Source: Streptomyces humi (GTDB lineage: Bacteria; Actinomycetota; Actinomycetes; Streptomycetales; Streptomycetaceae). From it: a stretch of 64,000 nt of DNA. The stretch is from contig NZ_LBMU02000040.1 in assembly GCF_001005085.2 (NCBI RefSeq), positions 124,001 through 188,000 of the forward strand, given 5' to 3'. The notes beneath the pieces are model-generated. The model saw nothing but the letters and a program-made list of their open reading frames with translations. It was not told the DNA's origin and did no database searches. This document shows positions 25,788-34,142 of the stretch, one piece after another; position 1 is the stretch's first letter; the number at the start of each line of letters is the position of its first letter. The translations under genes were made by a program, and so were the position numbers.

Positions 25788-26552
25788 TCAGGCGGTCGTC
25801 GGTACGAGCGTGAGGTAGGCGATGCCCAGGACGCCCCGGTACGTCAGCCAGGCCGCTCGGTGGCTGTCGAGGCGTTCACGGGTCTCCCGCGCCAGGGGAT
25901 GGGCGGGGTTGGCCGCCAGCCAGACCTCCGTGTCCGCCTGGTAGCCGGACTCGAACTCCTCCCACTCGTCGGGGTTCGCCGTCTCGGTCCACTCGGGGCG
26001 GAAGCCCGCGGCCACCGCCAGGTCGACCAGCGCCGGGAGCCCGTGGTGGTCGTCGGCCGAGGCACCGGGCCACATCCGGGAGAGCTCCGCGTCCGTCGGG
26101 ACGCGCTGCCAGAAACCCTCGCCCAGCAGGACCCGCCCGCCGTCGGCGACCAGGCGGCGCAGCTCCCGCAGGGCGGTCACCGGATCGTCGCCCAGCGCCT
26201 GGCTCGCGCCCAGGCACAGCACCACGTCGGCCGGTCCGCGCCCGGTCCCGGTAGCGGACTCCTCGGCGAACTCCACCCGGTCCGCCAGCCCCCGCGCCTC
26301 GGCGGCCCGGCGCCCCCGCTCCAGGTCCGCCGCGTTCAGATCCACCCCGACGCCTCGCGCGCCCGGTACGGCGGCCAGCAGCCGGAGCAGCAACTCGCCC
26401 CAGCCGCAGCCGATGTCGAGCACGGTGGCCGGACGGGTCGCGGCGAGGCGCCGCACCATCGCGGTCGCGCGGGTCTCGGAGAGCGGGCCGTGGAAGGTGA
26501 GGCGGGTGAGACGGGGCGGCAGGTCTTCGCGTGGCGTGGTGGCAGCGGTCAT
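25788..26552 (-). CDS. SAM-dependent methyltransferase, class I
   Basis: 254 residues from ATG 26550-26552. Rossmann motif I is VLDIGCGWGELLLRLLAAVPGARGVGVDLN (near residue 45). Motif II-type acidic and ADVVLCLGASQALGDD follow, with the substrate side in LLGEGFWQRVPTDAELSRM. The central WPGASADDHHGLPALVDLAVAAGFRP is common in uncharacterised actinobacterial methyltransferases of the Methyltransf_25 type. Substrate unknown. It converges on the MFS gene across the repeats and stands apart from the next minus-strand gene, about 70 bp away. Confidence 0.85.
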   Translation of the reverse strand: MTAATTPREDLPPRLTRLTFHGPLSETRATAMVRRLAATRPATVLDIGCGWGELLLRLLAAVPGARGVGVDLNAADLERGRRAAEARGLADRVEFAEESATGTGRGPADVVLCLGASQALGDDPVTALRELRRLVADGGRVLLGEGFWQRVPTDAELSRMWPGASADDHHGLPALVDLAVAAGFRPEWTETANPDEWEEFESGYQADTEVWLAANPAHPLARETRERLDSHRAAWLTYRGVLGIAYLTLVPTTA

Positions 26553-26620
26553 GCCGGGCAAGGTAGGCCGCGACGCCCGCTGGGGGACAGCGAATTACCG
26601 GCGCGCGCCGTGCGGTCGCC

Positions 26621-27445
26621 CTACTGCGTGACCGCGAAGTGCCGCAGGATCGCCGCGGTCAGTTCCGGGTCGCCCTCCGCCTTCACCCGGTCCGCGACCG
26701 CCTCCGGGGTGGTGCGGCCGCAGGCCAGCCGGACGTAGGTCTCCCAGTCCAGGGTGAAGATGGCGGCCGGCCCGAGTGCCGGAGTGGCCTCCAGGGTGCC
26801 GCGGCCCTGGATGTCGATCCGGATCGTGCGCAGGAACTCCACCGGCCCGTGCACGTCGAAGATGACGGACGAACTGCGGGGCGCGTCCGCCTCGGTGGCC
26901 ACCACCCGGGGCAGCTCGCCGAGCAGTACGTCCCGGGCGACCTGGGCGCCCGGCGAGTCCAGGTTGCCGGGCCGGCCGAGGGCCGCCCGCAGGTCCTGCT
27001 CGTGCACCCACACGTTGAACGCGTGGTTGCGCATGGCCTCTTCGAGGGGGATCTCCTTGCCCATCGGCCCGCGCACGAGGTGCCCCGGCTCCCGCGACTC
27101 GTTGCGCAGCTGGCGGTTGCGGCGGATGACCGTGTACTCCAGCTCGGAGGTCATCTCCGGCGCCGTGTGGTGGCGTCGTACGTCGACCTGCATCTCCGTG
27201 TACCGCTGGTGCTCGTTCGTGACGTGGTAGAGGTCGCGCGGCAGGGTGTGGATGGGGCGCGGGTCGCCGAGCATCTCGGAGTCCATGCCGATGACATGGG
27301 AGACGACATCGCGCACCGACCACCCCGGGCACGGCGTCCGCCGGTTCCACTCGCCCTCGACGAGGGGCGTCACCAGCTCGGATATCGCTTCGATGGAGTG
27401 GGTCCAGGCGTCGGCGTAGGGCTGGAGGGTGGGATGCAGACTCAC
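26621..27445 (-). CDS. Maleylpyruvate isomerase/mycothiol-dependent (DinB-fold) family protein
   Basis: 274 residues from GTG 27443-27445; the frame stays open further upstream but overlaps the divergent nitrilase gene. The N-terminal half is a four-helix DinB/MDMPI fold: YADAWTHSIEAISELVTPL, then WSVRDVVSHVIGMDSEML carries a metal-binding His, and AMRNHAFNVWVHEQDLRAALG carries the second and third. These three His places are typical of the family that uses mycothiol. The C-terminal part is a separate SCP2-like domain (SSSVIFDVHGPVEFLRTIRI, TLDWETYVRLACGR). Actual reaction unknown; mycothiol use is inferred from actinobacterial relatives. Confidence 0.82.
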   Translation of the reverse strand: MSLHPTLQPYADAWTHSIEAISELVTPLVEGEWNRRTPCPGWSVRDVVSHVIGMDSEMLGDPRPIHTLPRDLYHVTNEHQRYTEMQVDVRRHHTAPEMTSELEYTVIRRNRQLRNESREPGHLVRGPMGKEIPLEEAMRNHAFNVWVHEQDLRAALGRPGNLDSPGAQVARDVLLGELPRVVATEADAPRSSSVIFDVHGPVEFLRTIRIDIQGRGTLEATPALGPAAIFTLDWETYVRLACGRTTPEAVADRVKAEGDPELTAAILRHFAVTQ

Positions 27446-27629
27446 GGAAACGGGACCCCTCGGCGGTCGGTACTCGGGCAGGTTGTGGCGGCGCTGCCAG
27501 CTGGAGGTGGGCTGCTGTCGGCGGGTGTCTTGAGACGCTAAGTTACGCTGCTGTGAGGCACCCCGGCAGTGCTTTCGTGTGACGATCGTAGGCCCGTGTG
27601 GACGACTCGAATGCCAGGACGGTGGTAGT

Positions 27630-28427
27630 GTGCGCGCCTCGCTCATCCAGATCGATGTAAACGAGGGTGAATCGGTCGAATCTCGTCGGCAGCGCGTGAC
27701 CGCACTGGTGCGCGAGCAGGCCGGGGCCGATCTGGTGGTGCTGCCCGAGCTGTGGACGACGGGCGCGTTCGCCTACGAGCAGTTCACCACGGAGGCCGAG
27801 CCGCTCGAGGGCCCGACCTACGAGGCCATGGCGAAGGCGGCGAGCGACGCGGGCGTCTGGCTGCACGCCGGTTCGATCCCGGAACGGGACCCTGACGGCC
27901 CCCTCTACAACACGGCTCTCGTCTTCTCCCCCTCCGGTGAGCTGGCCGCGGCGTACCGCAAGATCCACCGCTTCGGCTTCGACAAGGGTGAGGCGGTACT
28001 GATGGGCGCCGGGCAGGAACTGGTGACCGTCCGGCTCCCCGAGACCACCCTTGGCGTGACCACCTGCTACGACCTCCGGTTCCCCGAGCTCTTCCGCGGA
28101 CTCGTCGACGCCGGCGCCGAGACCATGGTGGTCTCCGCGGGCTGGCCCGAGCGGCGACGCGGGCACTGGACGCTGCTGGCCCAGGCACGGGCGGTCGAGA
28201 ACCAGGCGTTCGTGCTCGCTTGTGGAACGGCCGGCACGCATGCCGGAGTTCCGCAGGCGGGTCACTCGATCGTGGTCGATCCGTGGGGCGAGGTGCTGGC
28301 CGAGGCGGGCGCCGGCGAGGAGGTCCTCACCGTCGACCTCGACCCGGCCAGGGTCGCCGCGACCCGCGAACAGTTCCCGGCCCTCAAGGACCGCCTGCTC
28401 GGCCTGGACCCGCCCCGCCGCCGCTAG
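27630..28427 (+). CDS. Carbon-nitrogen hydrolase (nitrilase superfamily amidase)
   Basis: 265 residues from GTG 27630. The catalytic triad is visible: Glu40 in VVLPELWTTGAF, Lys near 111 in YRKIHRFGFDKGE, and Cys near 146 in TTCYDLRFPELFRGL. Length and order match the omega-amidase/Nit branch. SAGWPERRRGHWTLLAQARAVENQAFVLACG is also typical. It probably hydrolyses a small amide such as a deaminated glutamine or asparagine derivative, or repairs a metabolite. It is divergent from the mycothiol-type gene over 184 bp and convergent with the LOR gene. Confidence 0.88.
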   Translation: MRASLIQIDVNEGESVESRRQRVTALVREQAGADLVVLPELWTTGAFAYEQFTTEAEPLEGPTYEAMAKAASDAGVWLHAGSIPERDPDGPLYNTALVFSPSGELAAAYRKIHRFGFDKGEAVLMGAGQELVTVRLPETTLGVTTCYDLRFPELFRGLVDAGAETMVVSAGWPERRRGHWTLLAQARAVENQAFVLACGTAGTHAGVPQAGHSIVVDPWGEVLAEAGAGEEVLTVDLDPARVAATREQFPALKDRLLGLDPPRRR

Positions 28428-28451
28428 CCCCTCCCGCCGGCCGACGCCCCG

Positions 28452-28946
28452 TCAGTCCTCGTCCCGCTCCTTGTCGGCGAGGTGGATCACGCACACCGCG
28501 ACGGCGATCAGCAGCGCCGGGTCCGCGTCGTCCCGTACGACGTCGACGCCGTAGGTCTCCCGTACGTGCAGCCAGCGCCGGGAGATCACGGCGAGCAGCT
28601 CACCGTCGTACTCGACGGCGAACTCGCGGTCGAGGATCTTGCCGCTGACGTCCAGTTCGGTGCCCTCGGCCAGCCGGACCCGGTAGTGGTTGCGCAGCAG
28701 CGAGAGCCGCTTGCGCCTGATGGTGGCCAGCGGCTCGCCCTCGCGCTCGATCACCATCGTGTCGCGCAGGGCGAACATCTTCTGGTGGAAGTCGACGAGG
28801 ACCCGCCCGTGCCGGTCCTTCAGCTCGAAGGTGTCCCGCAGCCGCATGGCCTTGCCGTCGACGAGGAACACCTTGTCGCCGTGCTCGTCCTCGATCCAGT
28901 AGTCCTCGCCGAAGCCGAGGAGCCGGTCGCGCACCTGGAATCTCAT
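28452..28946 (-). CDS. LURP-one-related (LOR/DUF567) family protein
   Basis: 164 residues. The Tubby-like beta fold of LOR proteins is visible as alternating short strands: MRFQVRDRLLGFGEDYWIEDEHGDKVF, DTFELKDRHGRVLVDF, MVIEREGEPLATIRR, FAVEYDGELLAVISRRWL and a hydrophobic final helix (ALLIAVAVCVIHLAD). Members are small, widespread and of unknown function, possibly phospholipid-related scaffolds by analogy to Tubby. Its start overlaps the stop of the upstream GlxA gene by four bases (28943-28946), so the two are co-translated. Confidence 0.85.
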   Translation of the reverse strand: MRFQVRDRLLGFGEDYWIEDEHGDKVFLVDGKAMRLRDTFELKDRHGRVLVDFHQKMFALRDTMVIEREGEPLATIRRKRLSLLRNHYRVRLAEGTELDVSGKILDREFAVEYDGELLAVISRRWLHVRETYGVDVVRDDADPALLIAVAVCVIHLADKERDED

Positions 28947-29950
28947 GTCCGTACCCCTTCCCGGCCGACCGGCCCGAAACGCCGACGGTAGCCCGACGGG
29001 CTGAGCCCCGTCTCGCGCCGCAGCCGGGCGCGCAGGTTGGCGGCCGTACCGAGACCGCTGCGGGCCGCCACCACGTCCAGCCGTTCCTCCCCGCGCTCGA
29101 TCAGACGGCAGGCCAGGGCCACCCGTTCGGCCGTCAGCCAGGCCAGCGGGGTGACGCCGAGCTGGGCGCGGAACCGTCGGTGCAGGGTGGCGGGGGAGAC
29201 GGCCGCCCGCGCGGCCAGGTCCGCCACGGTCAGCGGTTCGCCCAGCCGTTCCTGCGCCCAGGCCAGCAGCGGGCCGAGCGACTCGGCCGGCACGTCGGGC
29301 ACCGGCCGCTCCACGAACTGCCGCTGGCCGCCGTCGCGGTGCGAGGCGAACACCAGCCGCCGGGAGACCGCGTTGGCGACCTCGGCGCCGTGGTCCTGCC
29401 GCCAGATGTGCAGCCCCAGGTCGAGCGCGGCCGCGCTGCCGGAGGCGGTGAGCAGGTCGCCGTCGTCGACGAAGAGCACGTCCGGCCGGAGCAGCACCCG
29501 GGGGTGCAGTTCCCGGAACGCGTCCGCCCAGCGCCAGTGCGTGGTGGCCGGCCGGCCGTCCAGCAGACCGGCCTCGGCCAGCGCGAAGGTCCCGGTGCAG
29601 AAGCTCACCACCCGCGCCCCGCGCGCGTGCGCGCGCCGGACGGCGTCGAGGACGTCGGCACCGCGCGGGACGACGTTGTCGGGCCGTCCCGGTACGAGGA
29701 CCGTGTCCGCCTCGTCCACGGCCGTCAGCCCCGCCACTCCGCTGAGCGTGAAGAAGCCGTGGTTCATGCGCACCTCGCGGGTGGGCGCGCAGAGCGTCAC
29801 CTCGTACGGCGGCACGGGCAGCCCCAGCTCGGGCCGCGGCAGCCCGAACAGCTCGGTGGCCACGCCGACCTCGAAGGGATTGGTGCCCGCGTCGACGATC
29901 ACGGCGACCCGATGGCTCGACCGCGCCGACTGAGAGGATCCTTGCGACAT
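28943..29950 (-). CDS. GlxA family transcriptional regulator (DJ-1/PfpI domain plus AraC HTH)
   Basis: 335 residues. The N-terminal 190 residues form a class-I-glutamine-amidotransferase-like DJ-1 domain (HRVAVIVDAGTNPFEVGVATELF, VLVPGRPDN, VVSFCTGTFALAEAGLLDGRPATTHWRW). The C-terminal AraC double helix-turn-helix starts near residue 235 (LTVADLAARAAVSPATLHRRFRAQLGVTPLAWL). The nucleophile-elbow Cys is kept (SFCTG), although most GlxA regulators are not enzymes. In other actinobacteria such regulators control amide or polyamine use. It is divergent from a cupin gene with about 50 bp between starts, which is a likely target. Confidence 0.87.
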   Translation of the reverse strand: MSQGSSQSARSSHRVAVIVDAGTNPFEVGVATELFGLPRPELGLPVPPYEVTLCAPTREVRMNHGFFTLSGVAGLTAVDEADTVLVPGRPDNVVPRGADVLDAVRRAHARGARVVSFCTGTFALAEAGLLDGRPATTHWRWADAFRELHPRVLLRPDVLFVDDGDLLTASGSAAALDLGLHIWRQDHGAEVANAVSRRLVFASHRDGGQRQFVERPVPDVPAESLGPLLAWAQERLGEPLTVADLAARAAVSPATLHRRFRAQLGVTPLAWLTAERVALACRLIERGEERLDVVAARSGLGTAANLRARLRRETGLSPSGYRRRFGPVGREGVRT

Positions 29951-30003
29951 GTGCGATTTCTAGCACTCACGCGGGTGCCGGCCGAGGCTCCAGGATGATC
30001 GCC

Positions 30004-30396
30004 ATGACCAGCCAACCCGTCTCCCTCGCCCACGCCCTCGCCTCCTTCGAGGACCTGTGGAGCCCGCGCATCGTCACCGCCGTGAACGACTACGACGTCC
30101 GCGTCGCCAAGGTCGAGGGCGAGCACCTCTGGCACGTCCACGACCACACCGACGAGTTCTTCCTGGTCCTGGCGGGCGAGCTGCGCATCGCCCTGCGGGA
30201 GCCGGCCGGTGAGCGCACGGTCGTCCTCCCGAAGGGCTCGGTCTTCACCGTCCCCCGTGGCACGGAGCACAAGCCGGCCGCCCCGGCCGGAGCGTCGATC
30301 CTCCTCTTCGAACCGACCGGCACCTCCACGGTCGGCGACCGCCACGACGACGTCCCGGACCACGTGGATGCCACGACGGGTCACGCACTGCCCTGA
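30004..30396 (+). CDS. Small cupin-domain protein
   Basis: 130 residues from ATG 30004, with AGGA nine bases upstream; an ATG at 29995 overlaps that ribosome site and is less likely. Cupin motif 1 is HVHDHTDEFFLVLAGELRI (two His and Glu). Motif 2 is PRGTEHKPAAPAGASILLFE with the third His. A single-domain cupin usually binds a divalent metal and acts as isomerase, dioxygenase or sugar-binding protein; the sequence does not show which. It is divergent from the GlxA regulator. Confidence 0.82.
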   Translation: MTSQPVSLAHALASFEDLWSPRIVTAVNDYDVRVAKVEGEHLWHVHDHTDEFFLVLAGELRIALREPAGERTVVLPKGSVFTVPRGTEHKPAAPAGASILLFEPTGTSTVGDRHDDVPDHVDATTGHALP

Positions 30397-30461
30397 CCAG
30401 CGAAGATCCCGGTTGTCCACAGGCTGGACCGCTTGTCGGCGGTGAGTGGCACCCTTGATCC

Positions 30462-32297
30462 ATGAGCGACACATCCCCGGCCCCCACCCCGCGCCGCGTT
30501 CGCGTCCGTGCCCCCGAGCTGATCGGCAAGGGCGGCTGGCTGAACACAGGTGGCAAGCAGTACACCCTCGCGGACCTGCGAGGGCGCATCGTCGTCCTCG
30601 ACTTCTGGACTTTCTGTTGCGTGAACTGCCTGCACGTCCTCGACGAGCTGCGTGAGTTGGAGGAGCGGCATCGGGACACGGTGGTGGTCGTCGGGGTGCA
30701 TTCGCCGAAGTTCGTGCACGAGGCGGAGCACCGGGCCGTCGTGGACGCCGTGGAGCGGTACGGCGTGGCGCACCCGGTGCTCGACGACCCGGAGCTGGCC
30801 ACCTGGAAGCAGTACGCGGTCCGGGCCTGGCCGACGCTGGTGGTGATCGACCCCGAGGGATACGTGGTCGCGCAGCACGCCGGTGAGGGGCACGCGCACG
30901 CGATCGCGCGGCTGGTGGAGGAGCTGGAGGCGGAACACGGGGCGAAGGGCACCCTGCGGCGCGGCGACGGCCCGTACGTGGCGCCGGAGCCGGAGCCGAC
31001 CGCGCTGCGTTTCCCCGGCAAGGCGCTGCTGCTTCCCTCTGGGAACTTCCTGGTCAGTGACACCACCCGGCACCGGCTGGTGGAGCTGGCGGAGGACGCG
31101 GAGACCGTCGTGCGGCGGATCGGCTCCGGGACGCGCGGCTTCGCGGACGGCACGGCGGCCGAGGCCTCCTTCAGTGAGCCGCAGGGGCTGGCGCTCCTCG
31201 ACGACGGTTCGGTGGTCGTCGCCGACACCGTCAACCACGCGCTACGGCGCCTGGACCTGACCACCGGTGAGGTCACCACCCTCGCCGGCACCGGACGCCA
31301 GTGGTGGCAGGGCTCCCCGACCGCGGGGGCGGCCCGCGAGATCGACCTGTCCTCCCCCTGGGACGTGGCGGTCTTCGGCGGAAAGGTGTGGATCGCCATG
31401 GCGGGCGTGCACCAGCTGTGGACGTACGACCCGCGGGCGGGGACGGTGGCGGTGGCCGCGGGCACCACCAACGAGGGGCTGGTGGACGGTCCGGCCGGTG
31501 AGGCCTGGTTCGCCCAGCCGTCCGGTCTCGCGGCCACCGAGGACCGGCTGTGGCTCGCGGACTCCGAGACGAGCGCCCTGCGCTGGGTCGACCTGGAGGG
31601 CCACGTCCACACCGCGGTGGGGACGGGGCTGTTCGACTTCGGGCACCGCGACGGCGCGGCCGGGCAGGCCCTGTTCCAGCATCCGCTGGGGGTGACCGTC
31701 CTTCCCGACGGTTCGGTGGCGGTGTCCGACACCTACAACCACGCGCTGCGCCGCTACGACCCGGCGACCGGTGAGGTCAGCACGCTGGCGACGGACCTGC
31801 GGGAGCCGAGCGGCGCGGTGCTGGCCGGCGACGACATCGTGGTGGTGGAGTCGGCCCGGCACCGGCTGACCCGGCTGCGCCTGCCCGAGGAGGCGGTCCG
31901 GGTGGCGTCGGTGGCCCACCGCACCCAGCGGGCGGCCACCGAGGTCGCTCCGGGCGAGCTCCGCCTGGACGTGATCTTCCAGGCTCCGGCGGGCCAGAAG
32001 CTGGACACGAGGTACGGCCCGTCGACGCGGCTCCTCGTGTCGTCGACCCCGCCGGAACTGCTCGCCGAGGGCGAGGGCGCCGACACCGGCCTGTCCAGAG
32101 CCCTGACGCTGAACCCGGCGGTCCAGGAAGGGGTCCTGCACGTCTCGGCCATGGCCGCCTCCTGTGACGACGACCCGGCGAACCAGTACCCGGCCTGCCA
32201 TGTGCACCAGCAGGACTGGGGGGTGCCGGTGCGGATCACGGAGGGTGGGGCGAGCCGGCTGCCCCTTGTCCTGGCCGGGATGGATCAGGACACCTGA
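30462..32297 (+). CDS. Thioredoxin-like domain fused to NHL beta-propeller (NHLRC2-like)
   Basis: 611 residues. The N-terminal thioredoxin/TlpA-like domain (about 1-150) has WTFCCVNCLHVLDEL with a CVNC redox pair near residue 53 and the cis-Pro loop AWPTLVVID. A NHL-type propeller follows (about 185-480), with repeated units such as RFPGKALLLPSGNFLVSDTTRHRLVEL, GLALLDDGSVVVADTVNHALRRLDL and HPLGVTVLPDGSVAVSDTYNHALRRYD. The C-terminal 130 residues form a separate beta domain with MAASCDDDPANQYPACHVHQ. This layout equals human NHLRC2. No signal peptide is seen, so it acts in the cytoplasm. The target is unknown. Confidence 0.9.
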   Translation: MSDTSPAPTPRRVRVRAPELIGKGGWLNTGGKQYTLADLRGRIVVLDFWTFCCVNCLHVLDELRELEERHRDTVVVVGVHSPKFVHEAEHRAVVDAVERYGVAHPVLDDPELATWKQYAVRAWPTLVVIDPEGYVVAQHAGEGHAHAIARLVEELEAEHGAKGTLRRGDGPYVAPEPEPTALRFPGKALLLPSGNFLVSDTTRHRLVELAEDAETVVRRIGSGTRGFADGTAAEASFSEPQGLALLDDGSVVVADTVNHALRRLDLTTGEVTTLAGTGRQWWQGSPTAGAAREIDLSSPWDVAVFGGKVWIAMAGVHQLWTYDPRAGTVAVAAGTTNEGLVDGPAGEAWFAQPSGLAATEDRLWLADSETSALRWVDLEGHVHTAVGTGLFDFGHRDGAAGQALFQHPLGVTVLPDGSVAVSDTYNHALRRYDPATGEVSTLATDLREPSGAVLAGDDIVVVESARHRLTRLRLPEEAVRVASVAHRTQRAATEVAPGELRLDVIFQAPAGQKLDTRYGPSTRLLVSSTPPELLAEGEGADTGLSRALTLNPAVQEGVLHVSAMAASCDDDPANQYPACHVHQQDWGVPVRITEGGASRLPLVLAGMDQDT

Positions 32298-32302
32298 GGG
32301 CG

Positions 32303-32320
32303 GCGCCCCGGCAGGGGCGC
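32303..32320. terminator. Short hairpin between convergent genes
   Basis: GCGCCCC-ggca-GGGGCGC, six bases after the NHL gene stop and ahead of the stop of the 52-residue minus-strand gene. Confidence 0.5.
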
Positions 32321-32341
32321 GGGGGCGGTGCCGATCTGCGG

Positions 32342-32500
32342 CTACCGCCGTCGCGGGGCCAGCTTGAACAGGGCCACCCCGGCCGCCACCAGCGTCGTGG
32401 CCGCCACCACCATCGCCATGCTGTTGATCCACAGCCCGGTGGCGGCCAGGGTCGCACCTCCGGCGCCGGTCGTGCCCGCGCCGATCACTCTGCCGTACAT
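32342..32500 (-). CDS. 52-residue membrane microprotein with LAATG-TM-RRR tail, linked to a GT2 gene
   Basis: ATG 32498-32500 has an AGGAG ribosome site seven bases upstream, which supports translation of this short frame. The protein starts MYGRVIGAGTTGAGGATL. LAATG at residues 18-22 is followed by one hydrophobic helix (about 23-45) and ends in LAPRRR. Motif, helix and basic tail look like the sorting signal of a class E sortase (LAxTG), but here it forms nearly the whole protein and there is no N-terminal signal peptide. The gene lies 30 bp downstream of a membrane glycosyltransferase on the same strand, so they are probably one operon. It could be a small GT subunit, a peptide acceptor for glycan, or a plain membrane peptide. 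Confidence 0.72.
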   Translation of the reverse strand: MYGRVIGAGTTGAGGATLAATGLWINSMAMVVAATTLVAAGVALFKLAPRRR

Positions 32501-32530
32501 CGCTTTTCTCCTATGCGAATTGAAGGGGTC

Positions 32531-33637
32531 TCACGTCGCCACCCACTTCTCCTCGCTGCGGCGGACCAGCCCCCACAGCGAGGTGAAGTAGACGGCGTGC
32601 TGGAAGAGGTCGTAGAGCATCTCCGGGACCATCAGCGCGGCGACCAGGACGGCCTTGGGCCCCGCCCGCCGTACGGAGACGGTCTTCTCGACCACGAAGA
32701 TCAGGCCGATCGCCGTCCAGAACGGCGAGAAGCCGGGCCAGCCGTACAGCGCGGTGTAAGTGGCCATGTAGGTCAGGTAGATCAGGAAGGAGAGCGCGCC
32801 GAAACCCATCAGGAACTGCTGCATGAAGTAACGGGCGGTGACCCGGGTCCAGCCGTAGTCGCGGAGGTTCTCCAGCGCGCCGCGCTGCCAGCGCAGCCGC
32901 TGGTGCCACAGTTTCGGCAGGGTCGGCATGACCTCGGTGGTGACCGAGCAGCCGGCCGGGGACATGGCCCGGTAGCCGAGGGTCTTGACCGCCTTGGTCA
33001 TCTCGTCGTCCTCGGTGAGCGAGGCGAGGCTGTAGTAGCTGGTGCCGCCGCCGAGTTCGCCGGCCCGCCGGGCCGCGCGGACCTCGCGCAGCACCCGGGC
33101 GCGGAACATCGTGCCGGTGCCGGTGAGGACCTGGGCCTTGCCGCCGGTGCGTTCCAGCTCCCAGGCGTAGCGGTGGAACTCCATGCGCTGGAGCAGGCCG
33201 AGGAAGCCGCCGCCGTCCTCGCCGTAGAAGACGCCGCCGACCGCGCCGACCTTGCGGTTGAAGGTGGCGATGGCGGTCTCGGCGAACCAGGGGTTGAGGA
33301 CGGTGTCGGCGTCCTGGACGAGGACCAGGTCGCGGTCGTCCAGGTGCGGCAGTGCCCAGGAGATGGCCTGGTTGAGGGCGCCGGCCTTCTTGTGGGTGTT
33401 GCCCTGGGTCTGGAAGACCTGGGCGCCGTGCGCGGCGGCGATGACGGCGGTGTCGTCGGTGCAGTTGTCGGCGACGACCACGATCAGGTCGGGGCGCCGG
33501 GTCTGCTCCCAGAGGCCGTCGATCGCGGCGAAGATACGTTCCTGCTCGTTGTGGGCCGGGATCAGGACGACGAGTCTCGGCCGGTCGGCGGGCTCCTCCG
33601 GGGCGGCGTGGGCGCGGCGCGCGGCATGACGGCGCAC
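32531..33637 (-). CDS. Membrane glycosyltransferase family 2 (processive-type)
   Basis: 368 residues from GTG 33635-33637 behind a run of G. The cytosolic GT-A domain has RLVVLIPAHNEQERI at the start, VVVADNCTDDT, LVQDADTVLNPWF (the DxD metal site), and TEDDEMTKAVKTLGY. QRLRW (in LWHQRLRWQRGAL) is the Q(Q/R)xRW motif of processive synthases such as hyaluronan, cellulose and PNAG enzymes. Three or four C-terminal membrane helices follow (FLMGFGALSFLIYLTYMATYTALYG and others). It lacks the N-terminal membrane helices of cellulose synthases. Product unknown. A 52-residue membrane peptide follows in the operon. Confidence 0.88.
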   Translation of the reverse strand: MRRHAARRAHAAPEEPADRPRLVVLIPAHNEQERIFAAIDGLWEQTRRPDLIVVVADNCTDDTAVIAAAHGAQVFQTQGNTHKKAGALNQAISWALPHLDDRDLVLVQDADTVLNPWFAETAIATFNRKVGAVGGVFYGEDGGGFLGLLQRMEFHRYAWELERTGGKAQVLTGTGTMFRARVLREVRAARRAGELGGGTSYYSLASLTEDDEMTKAVKTLGYRAMSPAGCSVTTEVMPTLPKLWHQRLRWQRGALENLRDYGWTRVTARYFMQQFLMGFGALSFLIYLTYMATYTALYGWPGFSPFWTAIGLIFVVEKTVSVRRAGPKAVLVAALMVPEMLYDLFQHAVYFTSLWGLVRRSEEKWVAT

Positions 33638-33669
33638 GGCTCGTACCCCCCGTCGTGAAAAGCCGTGGT

Positions 33670-33696
33670 GGGCCCGGAAGGCGATATTCCGGACCC
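33670..33696. promoter_or_regulatory. Hairpin in the GT2 upstream region
   Basis: GGGCCCGGAA and TTCCGGACCC pair with one mismatch and a seven-base loop, about 33 bp upstream of the GT2 start. It could be a leader element or operator, or a terminator for the gene further upstream (33804-34055) on the same strand. Confidence 0.4.
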
Positions 33697-33803
33697 GTCA
33701 GTGATCCACAGTCTTCACCAAACCCCTACAACTCCGGTAGTTGAACCCTGTAACGGATTGCTCACGGTTGCCTGTGATGGCCCTGTGAGTACGGCCTTGT
33801 CCG

Positions 33804-34055
33804 TTACACGCCATACCCGTCCGTGTATCCGTCACGGTGGTGATGGTGCCGTTCCTCCTCGACGACCGTCGCGGCGGGCGGCACCATGACCCGCCGACGG
33901 CGGGCGATGCTGCTGAACGTGGCGACGCCGATGATGCCGACGGCCATCAGGATCAGGCCCACGACGTCGAGGTTGACGCCCTGCATGTGCCAGTCGGTCG
34001 CGAACGTGAGGATGGCCCCCACGGCGATGAGGATGATGCACCCGCCGAGCCCCAT
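33804..34055 (-). CDS. Small two-TM membrane protein (DUF6458-like)
   Basis: 83 residues from ATG 34053-34055 behind GGGGAGG. Two membrane helices (GLGGCIILIAVGAILTFAT and VNLDVVGLILMAVGIIGVATF) surround a short loop containing DWHMQGVNLD. A basic patch RRRR and a His-rich tail (EEERHHHHRDGYTDGYGV) follow. Such two-helix proteins are common in Streptomyces with no known role. It is on the same strand as the GT2 gene, with 167 bp between. Confidence 0.8.
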   Translation of the reverse strand: MGLGGCIILIAVGAILTFATDWHMQGVNLDVVGLILMAVGIIGVATFSSIARRRRVMVPPAATVVEEERHHHHRDGYTDGYGV

Positions 34056-34142
34056 GAGCGTTGCCTCCCCTTCAGGTTCGGTGGTGGTTCCGGTGCACTC
34101 CGGGTACCCAGGGGCGGGCGGGCCATGTCAACTCCCCTGCCG

